A stretch of DNA of 64,000 nucleotides. It comes from Brachybacterium sp. YJGR34 (GTDB lineage Bacteria > Actinomycetota > Actinomycetes > Actinomycetales > Dermabacteraceae). This document shows positions 7,584-16,001 of the stretch, in pieces (positions within the stretch are counted from its first letter, which is position 1; the number at the start of each line of letters is the position of its first letter). The DNA is taken from positions 1 to 64,000 of the forward strand of contig NZ_PNFB01000016.1 of assembly GCF_003347015.1 (NCBI RefSeq), in the 5' to 3' direction. Below the pieces are notes generated by a model that made no database searches, was not told where the DNA came from, and saw only the letters and a list, made by a program, of their open reading frames with translations. A program made the translations under genes and the position numbers.

Positions 7584-8606
7584 ATGATGTCCGCGCTCCT
7601 GGATTCCCGTCGTCCTCTGGTCGCCGCCCCCATGGCCGGCGGTCCCTCCACGCCCGCGCTCGCCCGGGCGGTCGCCGCGGCCGGCGCGTTCCCGTTCCTG
7701 GCCGGCGGCAATGCCGCCCCCGAGGCGCTCGCGGCGCAGATCGCCGAGGTGCGTGCGCTGGGCGCGGGATTCGGGGTGAACCTCTTCGTGCTGCCTCCCC
7801 GCCCGCCGGACCGGGAGGCCTTCGCCGCCTATGCCGCGGAGCTGGCCGAGGAGGCCGCGGCCCACGGGGTGGCCCTGGACCCGGTCCCGCGCGAGGACGA
7901 CGACCGTTACGGGGAGAAGCTCGCCCTGCTGCAGGCCCAGCCCGTGCCGGTGGTGTCCTTCACCTTCTCCCAGCCGCCCCGGGAGGACGTCGCCTCCCTG
8001 CAGGAGGTGGGGTCCACGGTGCTGGCGAGCGTCACCTCCCCGGCCGAGGCACGGGCGGCCGAGGCGCGCGGCGTGGACGGCCTCGTGGTCCAGGGCCCCG
8101 CGGCGGGAGGGCACAGCGCCGTCCACGACCCCTCCCGCACGCCGGATCCGATCGCCACACCGGCCCTCGTGGCGCAGGTGGCGGGCGCATCGACTCTCCC
8201 TGTGATCGGGGCCGGCGGGGTGGACGGCCCCTCGTCGGTGCGCGCGATCCTGGAGGCCGGAGCGCAGGCCGTGGCCGTCGGGACGATGCTGCTGCGCACC
8301 ACGGAGGCGGGCACCTCCCCCACCCATCGCGCGGCCCTCGCCGATCCGCGCTTCACCGGGACGATCCTCACCCGCGCCTTCACGGGGCGGCCTGCACGGT
8401 CGCTGCGCAACGGCTTCGCGGAGCGCCACGACGCCTCGGCGCCCACGGGCTATCCGGCCGTCCACCGCCTCACCGGGCCGCTGCGCCGCGCGGCCGGGGC
8501 GGCGGGCGACGCGGAGCGGCTGCACCTGTGGGCCGGCACCGGGTGGCGCAGCGCCCCCGAGGGCTCCGCCTCGGAGGTCATCGACCGTCTCGCGGCAGGC
8601 CTCTGA
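7584..8606 (+). CDS. Nitronate monooxygenase-like NAD(P)H/FMN-dependent oxidoreductase
   Basis: The 340-residue TIM-barrel flavoprotein opens with RPLVAAPMAGGPS (strand 1, FMN contact). It continues with GGNAA near 42, VVQGPAAGGH near 180, PVIGAGGV near 212 and a phosphate-binding AVGTMLL near 234. These are the FMN-site motifs of the 2-nitropropane dioxygenase/NMO family, which also contains FabK-like enoyl reductases and other oxidoreductases, so the exact reaction is open. Start 7584 is preferred over the next in-frame ATG (7587) on -10 spacing. It is divergent from gntR with a 68-bp shared promoter region. Confidence 0.8.
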   Translation: MMSALLDSRRPLVAAPMAGGPSTPALARAVAAAGAFPFLAGGNAAPEALAAQIAEVRALGAGFGVNLFVLPPRPPDREAFAAYAAELAEEAAAHGVALDPVPREDDDRYGEKLALLQAQPVPVVSFTFSQPPREDVASLQEVGSTVLASVTSPAEARAAEARGVDGLVVQGPAAGGHSAVHDPSRTPDPIATPALVAQVAGASTLPVIGAGGVDGPSSVRAILEAGAQAVAVGTMLLRTTEAGTSPTHRAALADPRFTGTILTRAFTGRPARSLRNGFAERHDASAPTGYPAVHRLTGPLRRAAGAAGDAERLHLWAGTGWRSAPEGSASEVIDRLAAGL

Positions 8607-8627
8607 GCCCTCCGCGCCGCGGCGGCG

Positions 8628-9527
8628 TCAGGGTCTGCGGTCGTCGGGGCCGGGCGTGGACGCCAACAGGGCGCGGAGCTGCTCGGTGGTGCGCTCGGAC
8701 TGGGCGATCAGCGCCGCGAGCTGCTCGCGGAGGTCATCCTCCGCCGGCGTGTCCGCGGCGCCGGCCGTGATGGCACCGGAGGTCCCACCCGCCGCCACGC
8801 CCACGGCGGTGTCGGAGGCGTCCTGCCCCTCGAGCTCCGGCGCTCCCGCCCCCTCCTCCGCGTTCTTCGCGGGTCCCAGGAACACATTGGCGAGATAGCC
8901 CGTGAAGGTGCCGAAGATGCCCACCCCGACGACGATGACGAGCACGCCCACCAGGCGGCCCGCGGTCGTGACCGGGTAGTGGTCGCCGTAGCCCACGGTC
9001 GAGATGGTCACGAGGGTGTACCAGAGGGCGTCGGACGCCGAGGTGATGTTCGAGCCCTCGGCGCCTCCCTCGACCGTCAGGATCGCGAGGCTCCCGAACT
9101 GCAGCACGAGCACGCCCAGCAGCAGCAGGGTCATCAGTGCGCTGTTGGCGCGGTCGCGCACCAGGGCGTTCCAGACGCGGCGCGCACCGAGGTGGCGCAG
9201 GAGCCGCACGACGCGCAGGAGGCGGAACACGCGCAGCACCTTCAGCTGCGGGAACGGCAGGCTGGCCAACAGGTCGGCCCAGCCGTACTGGCGGAGGAGA
9301 TAGCGGGAGGCGGAGGAGGCCGTCGTGATCCGATAGACGAAGTCCCCCAGGAAGACGACGCTGAACAGTGCGTTCATCACGGCCAGGACGAGCTGCAGGG
9401 CGCCGTCGGAGGGGATCGCGACCAGGAGCACGAGATTGACGATCGAGAGGATCGACAGCGCTCCGAGGAAGATCTCGTACGCCGTGCTCTTCAGCTCGGT
9501 CCGCTCCCGCCTCCGTCTCCTGACCAT
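8628..9527 (-). CDS. Voltage-gated-type potassium channel
   Basis: The protein (299 residues from the chosen start) has six membrane segments. It has an S4-like arginine ladder LRVFRLLRVVRLLRHLG near residues 98-114 and the K+ selectivity filter TVGYGD in a pore loop near 177-182. A cytoplasmic tail ends in a coiled-coil-like EDDLREQLAALIAQSERTTEQLRALLA. It would form a tetrameric K+ channel in the membrane. A longer frame reaches 9596, but the start at 9527 is better: it is preceded at exactly six bases by a CACAAT -10-like element (9534-9539), and the extra 23 residues are unlike a channel N-terminus and would collide with the divergent gene. Confidence 0.85.
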   Translation of the reverse strand: MVRRRRRERTELKSTAYEIFLGALSILSIVNLVLLVAIPSDGALQLVLAVMNALFSVVFLGDFVYRITTASSASRYLLRQYGWADLLASLPFPQLKVLRVFRLLRVVRLLRHLGARRVWNALVRDRANSALMTLLLLGVLVLQFGSLAILTVEGGAEGSNITSASDALWYTLVTISTVGYGDHYPVTTAGRLVGVLVIVVGVGIFGTFTGYLANVFLGPAKNAEEGAGAPELEGQDASDTAVGVAAGGTSGAITAGAADTPAEDDLREQLAALIAQSERTTEQLRALLASTPGPDDRRP

Positions 9528-9533
9528 CGCGCC

Positions 9534-9539
9534 ATTGTG
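9534..9539 (-). promoter_or_regulatory. Leaderless -10 element of the K+ channel gene
   Basis: CACAAT on the minus strand, six bases before the ATG at 9525-9527. The same hexamer and spacing precede the CDF gene at 2008-2013. Confidence 0.45.
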
Positions 9540-9582
9540 CCCGACGCCGGATCGCGGACGGTTGCCCGTCCGCTGGGCACGA

Positions 9583-9588
9583 GAGGAT
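9583..9588 (+). promoter_or_regulatory. Leaderless -10 element of the DUF302-like gene
   Basis: GAGGAT ends six bases before ATG 9595. The same hexamer serves gntR and the flavin oxidoreductase gene. Confidence 0.45.
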
Positions 9589-9594
9589 GGCTCC

Positions 9595-10125
9595 ATGACC
9601 TACGCGATGACCGAGACCTTGGACGAGCACCCCGCGCAGCGGCTCACGCTGGCCACCTCGGCGCACTTCGACGGGCTCGTCGCAGCACTCGAGCAGGCGG
9701 TGCCCGCCCTCTCCGATCCGGAGGCCCTGCGGCGCCTGGCCGAGGACGGCGACTGGGCGGCCTTCGTCCGCGGCCTGGCGTGGGAGTCGCCGAGCGGTTT
9801 CGTGCGGGTGGCGACCTCGCGTCCGTCGGACCTGCTGCAGCATGCCGGCAGCCGGTCCTCCTGCATCGTGTGGAGCCTGGCCCACCATGCGATCGCCGCC
9901 CGGATGATCCGGCACGACCCGAGCACGATGCTCCACTCCCCGCTGCGACTGGCGGCGTACACCACCGGTTCCCCGGGGACGACGCTGAGCCTGGAGGTGC
10001 CCAGCTCCTCGCTGGGCGGCTTCGGACTCGCGAAGATCGCGCAGGCCGGGGCGGAGCTGGACCGCGCGCTCGGCGATCTGCTGGAGGACCTGGGCCTGCC
10101 GCGCCCGGCGGCGCTCCGCCGCTGA
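9595..10125 (+). CDS. DUF302-like domain protein
   Basis: A soluble 176-residue protein without a signal peptide or membrane segment. The central part (HHAIAARMIRHDPSTMLHSPLRLAAYTTGSPGTTLSLEVPSS is the diagnostic region, about residues 98-140) resembles DUF302: a D-P-x-x-x-x-x-x-P-L-R segment, then a strand with T-x-L-S-x-x-x-P. The family has no established biochemical role. A second in-frame ATG lies four codons in. It is divergent from the K+ channel gene with separate -10 elements. A strong terminator hairpin follows at 10140-10171. The domain call is by eye and moderate in confidence. Confidence 0.6.
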   Translation: MTYAMTETLDEHPAQRLTLATSAHFDGLVAALEQAVPALSDPEALRRLAEDGDWAAFVRGLAWESPSGFVRVATSRPSDLLQHAGSRSSCIVWSLAHHAIAARMIRHDPSTMLHSPLRLAAYTTGSPGTTLSLEVPSSSLGGFGLAKIAQAGAELDRALGDLLEDLGLPRPAALRR

Positions 10126-10139
10126 GGTGCCGGGACAGC

Positions 10140-10171
10140 AGAAGGGCCCCACCCGGAGGTGGGGCCCTTCT
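10140..10171. terminator. Terminator hairpin between the DUF302-like gene and tRNA-Ala
   Basis: A perfect 14-bp stem (AGAAGGGCCCCACC and its complement) with loop CGGA. It lies between convergently read units, so it could stop both. There is no long U tract; the stem itself ends in TTCT. Confidence 0.8.
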
Positions 10172-10200
10172 GACGAGTCACTGTCTCACGGTTTCTCGAG

Positions 10201-10273
10201 TGGAGCTAGGGAGATTCGAACTCCCGACCTCTTCCATGCCATGGAAGCGCGCTACCAACTGCGCCATAGCCCC
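10201..10273 (-). tRNA. tRNA-Ala (anticodon GGC)
   Basis: The minus strand folds as a complete 73-nt cloverleaf. The acceptor stem GGGGCTA pairs with TAGCTCC plus discriminator A. The D arm contains AGTTGGTAG, and the anticodon stem CTTCC/GGAAG closes loop ATGGCAT with anticodon GGC. The T arm contains TTCGAAT. No CCA is encoded, as usual in this phylum. It reads codons GCC and GCU. It lies alone between the DUF302-like gene and the phosphatase; I found no duplicated 3' end that would mark an integration site. Confidence 0.95.
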
Positions 10274-10329
10274 GTACTGGGCGCCGCCTCTCTCGTGGCG
10301 ACTCGTAGAGATTACAACGCCTCGGGCCG

Positions 10330-10959
10330 TCAGGGGAAATCGGGGGCCAGGTTGTGTGACACCAACCTCATGAGCCCGCTGTCGGGCTCCGCGAGGAGGG
10401 GTTCGAGGATCGTGCGATGGCAGTTCTCGAGCCCGGCGACGCCGCGGAAGCCGTTGGTGTCCAGCCCGAGCAGGGCGGTGATCCCCAGCGTGATCGCGGC
10501 ACCGTGCGCGACCACCATCACGGTCGACCCGGCGTGCTCGTCGAGCAGGCGGCGGCAGGCCGACGCGACGCGCGCGCCCACCTCGGGCCGGTCCTCCACC
10601 CCGACGCCGAGCACGGGACGGTGCTCGCGCCAGGCGGCGTGCTGCTCGGGCCAGCCGTCCCTGATCTCCTCGCCCCGCAGTCCTTCCCAGTCCCCGAAGC
10701 TGCGCTCGAGGAAGGCCGGATCGGTGGCGACCTCGAGTCCGGCGGAGCGGCCGATGATGCGCGCGGTCTCGCGGGCGCGCTGCAGCGGCGAGGCGACCAG
10801 GACGTCCGGCGGGTTCCGGGCGACCACGGCCGCGAGGGCAGCCGCCTGGCGACCGCCGGTCTCGTTCAGGGGGATGTCGACCTGGCCCTGGAGGCGCCCG
10901 TCGCGGTTGTAGTCGGTCTGCCCGTGCCGGACCAGCACGAGCCGCGTGCCGATCCTCAC
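10330..10959 (-). CDS. Histidine phosphatase family protein (phosphoglycerate mutase-like)
   Basis: The 209-residue protein starts at GTG 10957-10959, which overlaps the rsfS stop (GTGA). It carries the catalytic LVLVRHGQTDYN near residues 7-18, an ASPLQRARETA near 56 and the second catalytic histidine in VVAHGAAI near 148-155. These define the branch-2-independent histidine phosphatase superfamily. Members in the nadD-rsfS neighbourhood are usually annotated as phosphoglycerate mutase or as glucosyl-3-phosphoglycerate/alpha-ribazole-type phosphatases; the substrate is not determined here. It is the last gene of the nadD-hyp-rsfS operon on this strand. Confidence 0.85.
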   Translation of the reverse strand: MRIGTRLVLVRHGQTDYNRDGRLQGQVDIPLNETGGRQAAALAAVVARNPPDVLVASPLQRARETARIIGRSAGLEVATDPAFLERSFGDWEGLRGEEIRDGWPEQHAAWREHRPVLGVGVEDRPEVGARVASACRRLLDEHAGSTVMVVAHGAAITLGITALLGLDTNGFRGVAGLENCHRTILEPLLAEPDSGLMRLVSHNLAPDFP

Positions 10960-11333
10960 TCCGCGGCGCCCTCGTCGATCTGCAGGTCGATGATCGGCGC
11001 GTCCCGCCACAGCCGCTCGAGCGCGTAGAAGGCGCGGTCCTCGGCGTGCTGGACGTGCACCACGATGTCGCCGTAGTCCAGCAGGACCCAGCGGGCATCG
11101 CGCTCCCCCTCGCGGCGCAGCGGCTTGCGGCGGCGCTCGGTCAGCAGGGCCTCCTCGATGCCGCCCACGATGGCGGAGACCTGCCGCTCGGTGTCCCCGC
11201 TGCACACGAGGAAGACGTCGGTGATCACGACCAGCTCGGAGACATCGAGGCCGATGACCTCCTGGGCGAGCTTGTCGGCGGCGGCCTGGCCGGCGATCCG
11301 GGCGAGGTCGATGATGTCGTCGGGTGCGCTCAC
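10956..11333 (-). CDS. rsfS: Ribosome silencing factor RsfS
   Basis: The 125-residue protein from GTG 11331-11333 has the complete RsfS/Iojap fold: AADKLAQEVIGLDVSELVVITDVFLVCSG-type region near residues 18-45, GDTERQVSAIVGGIEEAL next, and the conserved end WVLLDYGDIVVHVQH near 85-100. RsfS binds ribosomal protein L14 on the free 50S subunit and blocks joining with 30S when nutrients are short. It overlaps both neighbours by GTGA, so it is translated in series with the upstream membrane protein and the downstream phosphatase. The nadD-rsfS linkage is widespread in bacteria. Confidence 0.93.
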   Translation of the reverse strand: MSAPDDIIDLARIAGQAAADKLAQEVIGLDVSELVVITDVFLVCSGDTERQVSAIVGGIEEALLTERRRKPLRREGERDARWVLLDYGDIVVHVQHAEDRAFYALERLWRDAPIIDLQIDEGAAE

Positions 11334-11875
11334 GCGGCAGGTTCCTCCAGAACGAGGTGGATGAGGGACGGATCGTGCACGGCGGCGTCCAGGGCGGACG
11401 CCTCCGCGGGGCCGATGACCCCGGTCAGCAGCAGGATCACGAGCACCACGATGGCGATCGCGATGAGGGCCCAGACCAGCCACACCAGCGGCAGACCGCC
11501 GGAGCGCTCGGGCCGGTGGAGCACCTTGCCGTCGAAGCGCGGTGCGGGGCGCGGGTCGGGAGCCTCGGTGACGGACAGCTCGCCGAGCTCCACGCCGTCG
11601 TGATCGCGCTGGATGTCCGGCGCGGTCCGCTCGTCGGGGACCGTCGAGGAGGACTCCTCGCTGAGCTCGATGATGCGCGCGCGACGTCCGAACTTGCGGA
11701 GCGTCGGCACCGGGTCCTCGGCGGTGGGCGGGGCGACGGCGCCGCGGACGCCCGGGACCCGGTCCTGCTCGCCGGTGGCCTCCACGGCGGCGCGGGCCTC
11801 CAGGGCGGCGCTCTCCTCGGGGCTCAGCGTGCGGGCGCGACGGCCCCGGCGGGGGGTGGTGTCGGGCTCGGTCAT
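11330..11875 (-). CDS. Hypothetical single-pass membrane protein in the nadD-rsfS operon
   Basis: I do not recognise a named family. The 181-residue protein has a charged, low-complexity cytoplasmic region (residues 1-125, with an [22 protein letters not shown] start). One transmembrane helix follows at about 133-155 ([21 protein letters not shown]), then a short extracytoplasmic tail. It overlaps nadD by ATGA upstream and rsfS by GTGA downstream. Actinobacteria often carry an unrelated-looking membrane protein at this place, so it may be a lineage-specific partner, but no function is indicated. Confidence 0.75.
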   Translation of the reverse strand: MTEPDTTPRRGRRARTLSPEESAALEARAAVEATGEQDRVPGVRGAVAPPTAEDPVPTLRKFGRRARIIELSEESSSTVPDERTAPDIQRDHDGVELGELSVTEAPDPRPAPRFDGKVLHRPERSGGLPLVWLVWALIAIAIVVLVILLLTGVIGPAEASALDAAVHDPSLIHLVLEEPAA

Positions 11876-12477
11876 CGGCCGTCACCTCCTGTGTAGAGGG
11901 CGTACTTGTTGATGTATTGGACGACCCCGTCGGGGACCAGGTACCACACGGGGGCGCCCGCGGCGACCCGGGTGCGGCAGTCGGTGGAGCTGATGGCCAT
12001 CGCGGGGACCTCGATGAGGGTGACGCCGTCCTCCGGCAGTCCGGAGGTGTCCAGGGCGTGCCCGGGGCGGGTGACGCCCACGAAGTGCGCGAGCGCGAAG
12101 ATCTCCTCGGTGTCCTTCCAGGTGAGGATGTTCTGCAGGGCATCCGCACCGGTGATGAAGAACAGGTCCGCATCCTCGTGCTCCCGGCGCAGGTCACGCA
12201 GGGTGTCGATGGTGTACGTCGCCCCCGGCCGGTCGATGTCGACGCGGGAGACGGTGAAGACGGGGTTCGCCGCGGTCGCGACGACCGTCATCAGGTACCG
12301 GTGCTCGGGGTCGGAGATGTCCCGGTCGTCCTTCTGCCAGGGGCGCCCGGTGGGGACGAAGACCACCTCGTCCAGACCGAACACGCTCTGGACCTCGCTG
12401 GCGGCGACGAGGTGGCCGTGATGGATGGGATCGAAGGTCCCGCCCATCACGCCGATCCGGCGTCGCTGCAGCTCCAC
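11872..12477 (-). CDS. nadD: Nicotinate-nucleotide adenylyltransferase NadD
   Basis: The 201-residue protein starts at GTG 12475-12477. It has the nucleotidyltransferase signature [11 protein letters not shown] at residues 12-22 and the second-half [13 protein letters not shown] near 163-175, equivalent to the ISSTxIR motif; Cys replaces the usual Ile/Thr-type residue. It transfers AMP from ATP to nicotinate mononucleotide, the shared step of de novo and salvage NAD synthesis. Length and motifs match family norms. It overlaps the membrane-protein gene downstream, and a 60-residue membrane peptide gene ends 6 bp before its start. Confidence 0.93.
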   Translation of the reverse strand: MELQRRRIGVMGGTFDPIHHGHLVAASEVQSVFGLDEVVFVPTGRPWQKDDRDISDPEHRYLMTVVATAANPVFTVSRVDIDRPGATYTIDTLRDLRREHEDADLFFITGADALQNILTWKDTEEIFALAHFVGVTRPGHALDTSGLPEDGVTLIEVPAMAISSTDCRTRVAAGAPVWYLVPDGVVQYINKYALYTGGDGR

Positions 12478-12482
12478 GTCGA

Positions 12483-12665
12483 TCAGTGATCGGTGGAGGA
12501 GTCGGACTTCTTGTCCTTGGAGCGCTGGTGCGCACCGCCGGTGAGCCAGGTGAGACCGAGCAGGGTCATCAGGATGATGAAGGCACCGATCCCGACGACG
12601 GGCGCGCTGAGCCCCTCGCTCGCTTCGGCGCCGGACTCGGCGAGGATCATGAGCTGATCGATCAT
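12483..12665 (-). CDS. Small membrane peptide, hypothetical
   Basis: From the ATG at 12663-12665 this encodes 60 residues: a short N-terminal stretch, one hydrophobic helix (about residues 22-45, [22 protein letters not shown]) and a very polar tail rich in Lys, Asp and Ser ([14 protein letters not shown]). A longer frame to 12713 exists, but its extra 16 residues are not membrane-like. It lies 6 bp upstream of nadD on the same strand and is probably co-transcribed. Small one-helix proteins of this kind recur beside nadD in related genera, but the role is unknown. Confidence 0.65.
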   Translation of the reverse strand: MIDQLMILAESGAEASEGLSAPVVGIGAFIILMTLLGLTWLTGGAHQRSKDKKSDSSTDH

Positions 12666-12753
12666 GTTCGTGCAGGCCTTTCCACGGGTGACCGCGCCAT
12701 CATCCCACAGCACGGCGCCGGGTCACCCCCCGGCGCGCGCGATGGGAGCGGGT

Positions 12754-14037
12754 TCACGGGCGCACCTGCCCCTGACCGACGACGAGCCACTTGGTCGCGG
12801 TGATCTCGCGCAGGCCCATCGGGCCCCGGGCATGGAGCTTCTGCGTGGAGATCCCGATCTCCGCGCCGAAGCCGAACTGGCCGCCGTCGGAGAAGCGGGT
12901 GGAGGCATTGGCCATCACCACGGCGGAGTCCACCTCGTCGAGGAAGCGCTGCTGGCTGCGCAGGTCCCGGGTGAGGATCGACTCGGTGTGCCCGCTGGAG
13001 TGGGCGCGGATGTGGGCGAGCGCCGCGTCGAGATCGTCGACCACCGCGACGGCGAGCTCGAGGGCGAGGTACTCGGCGTCCCAGTCCTCCTCGGTCGCAG
13101 GGACCACCTCGACCCCGGTGCCGGCGAGCAGGGACCGGGAGCGCTCGTCGGCGTGCAGCCGCACCCCGGCCGCGGCGAGCGGCCCGGCCAGCCGGGGCAG
13201 GGCCGCCTCCGCGATCTCCCGATGCACCAGCAGCGTCTCGAGGGCGTTGCACACGCCCACCCGCTGCGTCTTCGAGTTCAGGATGATGGGCTCGGCCTGG
13301 TCGAGATCGGCGCCGGCATCGAGGTAGACATGGGTCGTGCCGGTGCCGGTCTCGATCACCGGGACCAGGGAGTTCTCGACCACGCGACGGATCAGGCCGG
13401 CGCCCCCGCGCGGGATCAGCACGTCCACCAGGCCGCGGGCGCGCATCAGCGCATCGACCCCGTCGCGGCCGTGCTCGTCGATGCCCACCACGAGGTCCTC
13501 GGGCAGATCGTGCGCGGCGAGCACTCGTCGGAGCACCGCGATCAGGGCGGTGTTGGAGTGCAGGGCCGCGGAGCCGCCGCGCAGCACCACGGCGCTGCCG
13601 GCCTTGAGGGCGAGGCCGGCGGCATCGACGGTGACATTGGGGCGCGCCTCGTAGACCATGCCGATCACGCCCATGGGCACGCGCACCTCGCGCAGCTCGA
13701 GCCCGTTGGCCAGCACCGAGCCGCGCACCACCTCCCCGACCGGATCGGGCAGGGCGGCGGCATCGCGCAGCTGGCCGGAGATCGTCCCGACCCGCTCGAC
13801 GTCCAGCGCGAGGCGGTCCCGCAGTCCCGGCTCGATGCCGGCGGCATCGGCCGCCTCGAGGTCCCGGGCGTTGGCCGCGACGATCTCCCCGGCGGAGGCC
13901 ACGAGCGCGTCGGCCATCGCGTGGAGCACCGCGTCCTTGGTGTCGCGATGGAGCCGGGCCAGTGCGGGCTGGGCCTCGCGCGCCGCGCGGGCGGCGGAGG
14001 TGACGGCGTTCTGGACGGCAGAGCGATCTTCGGTCAT
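12754..14037 (-). CDS. proA: Gamma-glutamyl phosphate reductase ProA
   Basis: The 427-residue aldehyde-dehydrogenase-fold enzyme contains the catalytic-cysteine motif [14 protein letters not shown] near residue 260, the nucleotide-binding [16 protein letters not shown] near 150-165 and the diagnostic [25 protein letters not shown] near 370-395. It reduces gamma-glutamyl phosphate to glutamate-5-semialdehyde with NADPH, the second step of proline synthesis. ProB, for the first step, lies 0.8 kb upstream on the same strand but is separated by a plus-strand dedA gene. ProA has its own leaderless -10 (TAGACT, 14044-14049), so the pair is not one transcript. Confidence 0.95.
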   Translation of the reverse strand: MTEDRSAVQNAVTSAARAAREAQPALARLHRDTKDAVLHAMADALVASAGEIVAANARDLEAADAAGIEPGLRDRLALDVERVGTISGQLRDAAALPDPVGEVVRGSVLANGLELREVRVPMGVIGMVYEARPNVTVDAAGLALKAGSAVVLRGGSAALHSNTALIAVLRRVLAAHDLPEDLVVGIDEHGRDGVDALMRARGLVDVLIPRGGAGLIRRVVENSLVPVIETGTGTTHVYLDAGADLDQAEPIILNSKTQRVGVCNALETLLVHREIAEAALPRLAGPLAAAGVRLHADERSRSLLAGTGVEVVPATEEDWDAEYLALELAVAVVDDLDAALAHIRAHSSGHTESILTRDLRSQQRFLDEVDSAVVMANASTRFSDGGQFGFGAEIGISTQKLHARGPMGLREITATKWLVVGQGQVRP

Positions 14038-14043
14038 GCCGGG

Positions 14044-14049
14044 AGTCTA
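14044..14049 (-). promoter_or_regulatory. Leaderless -10 element of proA
   Basis: TAGACT on the minus strand, exactly six bases before ATG 14035-14037. Confidence 0.6.
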
Positions 14050-14163
14050 CGGAAGAGGGCATACAGCGGAGCCGGAGCGTCCGTTCAGGGAACCTTGCAC
14101 CACGTGCCCTACCGTCGCCACACCTGACTGTGCACGCCGAGCCCCGAGGAGGGACCGCCCCCG

Positions 14164-14835
14164 ATGGACTCCGTGCTGCACCTCGTGGAGGTCGTGATGG
14201 CCTCGCCGTGGCTGTATGCGGTGCTGTTCCTGGTGGTGGCCGTCGACTCCGTGTTCCCGGTGCTGCCCGGCGAGACCGTGGTCGTCACCGCCGGCACCTA
14301 CGCGATCGTCCAGGACTCCCCCGCCCTGTGGCTGCTGCTGCCGGTGACCGTCGCCGCCGCCGTCTGCGGCGACCTCACCGCCCACCACGTGGGACGGGGC
14401 GCCGGGCCGCTCGCGCAGCGGCTGCGGCGGAACCGGATGGGCGATCGGCTGTTCACCTGGGCCGAGGACGGACTGAGGACCCGCGGCGGCGCCATCATCG
14501 TCACCGCCCGCTTCGTGCCAGGAGGCCGCACCGCCACCTCGATCACCTCCGGGATGATCGGGTATCCGCGCGGGAAGTTCCTCGCCTTCTCCCTGCTGGC
14601 CGCCACCGCCTGGGCGATCTACTACATCGGCCTCGGGATGGCCGGGGGCTACCTCTTCCGCGACCAGCCGCTGCTGGGCGTGGTGATCGGCGTGGGGATC
14701 GCCCTCGTGCTCAGCACGATCATCGAGCGGGTGCGCGTGCGCCGCATGCGTCGCGCGCAGCGGCGTCGGGCGGCGGCGGAGATCGCCGAGGACCCGGCCG
14801 CGAGCAGCGAGCAGAGCGTCGGCGCCCTGGGCTGA
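14164..14835 (+). CDS. DedA family membrane protein
   Basis: The 223-residue protein has the DedA/SNARE-associated layout: an N-terminal helix, the first conserved acidic hairpin (DSVFPVLPGETVVVTAGTYA-type region, about residues 25-45), GDLTAHHVGRGAG near 75-85, the second re-entrant hairpin with ARFVPGGRTATSITSG near 115-130, and two C-terminal membrane helices. The tail from about 190 is Arg- and Ala-rich. DedA proteins act as phospholipid (undecaprenyl phosphate or PE) transporters or proton-dependent transporters at the membrane; the substrate is unknown here. It is inserted on the plus strand between proA and proB and ends 3 bp before the proB stop. Confidence 0.88.
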   Translation: MDSVLHLVEVVMASPWLYAVLFLVVAVDSVFPVLPGETVVVTAGTYAIVQDSPALWLLLPVTVAAAVCGDLTAHHVGRGAGPLAQRLRRNRMGDRLFTWAEDGLRTRGGAIIVTARFVPGGRTATSITSGMIGYPRGKFLAFSLLAATAWAIYYIGLGMAGGYLFRDQPLLGVVIGVGIALVLSTIIERVRVRRMRRAQRRRAAAEIAEDPAASSEQSVGALG

Positions 14836-14838
14836 GCC

Positions 14839-15999
14839 TCAGAGCACCACCAGGTGGTCGCGGTGGATCGCCGACCGCCGGTATCGCTCCCCCAGCCTCT
14901 CGCGCAGCTCGTCGGAGCCGTGGCCGGCCATGACGCGCAGCTCCTCGCTGCTGAAGCTCGTCAGTCCCCGCGCGAGGATCGTGCCGTCGGGTGCCGCGAG
15001 GTCCACCGGGACCCCGGCCGGGAAGGTGCCCTCGACCCCGGTGATCCCCACCGCCAGCAGGGACCGACGGCGGGTCCGCATCGCCGCGGCGGCGCCCTCG
15101 TCCAGGTGCACGGTGCCCGCGCCGCGGGTCGCGAAGCGCAGCCACACCAGGCGGGAGCGACGGCGCCCGTGGTGCGCGGGGAAGAAGGTGCCGATGTCCT
15201 CGCCGGCCACGGCCGCCGCGAACTGCTCGGTCGAGGTCATGAGGGCTGCGGTGCCGGTGGTCGAGGCCAGCTGGGCGGCCGAGAGCTTGGTGACCATCCC
15301 GCCGGTGCCGACCTTCGAGCCGACCTCCCCGATGCTCACCCCGGCCAGGTTCGCGACGTCCTCGACCAGGCCGATCCGCCGGGCGCCGGGCTCCCGCGGG
15401 GGCGCGGTGTAGAGGGCGTCGACGTCGGTGAGCAGCACCAGCGCATCGGCGCCGAGCAGCTGGGCGACCAGCGCGGCGAGCCGGTCGTTGTCCCCGAAGC
15501 GGATCTCGTGGGTCGCGGTGGTGTCGTTCTCGTTGACCACCGGGACGGTGCCGAGCGTCAGCAGGGACTCCAGGGCGCTGCGGACATTGCGGTAGGTCTG
15601 GCGGCGGATCACGTCGGACTCCGTCAGCAGCACCTGGCCGGTGATCCGGCCGCGGGCGGCGAAGGCGCTGGACCAGGCGGTGGCCAGCAGGGCCTGGCCC
15701 ACGCTGGCCGCGGCCTGCTGCAGCTCCACGGAGGTGGGACGCTGCTCCATCCCCAGCGGGCCGAGCGCCGCGGCGATCGCGCCGGAGGAGACGATCACCA
15801 GCTCCGTGCCACGCTCGGCGAGAACCGCCGCGGTGTCCACGATCTGCTCGATGCGCCCGCGATCCAGATGCCCGTGGGCGTCGGTGAGGCTCGAGGAGCC
15901 GATCTTCACCACGATCCGACGGGCCTGCGCGAGGTCCTCCCGGGTGGTGAGCCGTGCGGGCTGGCGCAGCTCCGCCGCGCCGTTGCCGGTGCCCGCCAC
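14839..15999 (-). CDS. proB: Glutamate 5-kinase ProB with PUA domain
   Basis: The 386-residue protein starts at GTG 15997-15999. The kinase domain begins RRIVVKIGSSSLTD (about residues 28-41) and includes VIVSSGAIAAALGPLGM near 67-84, VPVVNENDTTATHEIRFGDND near 155-175 and LLTDVDALYT near 193. A C-terminal PUA domain (about 290-365, with RSLLAVGITGVEGTFPAGVPVDL) is present, as in full-length enzymes. It phosphorylates glutamate to start proline synthesis and is feedback inhibited by proline in the family. The start lies 2 bp after the obg stop, so it extends the rplU-rpmA-obg operon. Confidence 0.95.
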   Translation of the reverse strand: MAGTGNGAAELRQPARLTTREDLAQARRIVVKIGSSSLTDAHGHLDRGRIEQIVDTAAVLAERGTELVIVSSGAIAAALGPLGMEQRPTSVELQQAAASVGQALLATAWSSAFAARGRITGQVLLTESDVIRRQTYRNVRSALESLLTLGTVPVVNENDTTATHEIRFGDNDRLAALVAQLLGADALVLLTDVDALYTAPPREPGARRIGLVEDVANLAGVSIGEVGSKVGTGGMVTKLSAAQLASTTGTAALMTSTEQFAAAVAGEDIGTFFPAHHGRRRSRLVWLRFATRGAGTVHLDEGAAAAMRTRRRSLLAVGITGVEGTFPAGVPVDLAAPDGTILARGLTSFSSEELRVMAGHGSDELRERLGERYRRSAIHRDHLVVL

Positions 16000-16001
16000 G
16001 C

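Noticed and set aside
9528..9596. K+ channel start at 9596
   Set aside because: It would overlap the start codon of the divergent gene and lacks an SD. The CACAAT element six bases before 9527 supports the shorter form.
10201..10273. tRNA-Ala as an integration site
   Set aside because: No integrase, no duplicated tRNA 3' end and no foreign-looking neighbour gene were seen.
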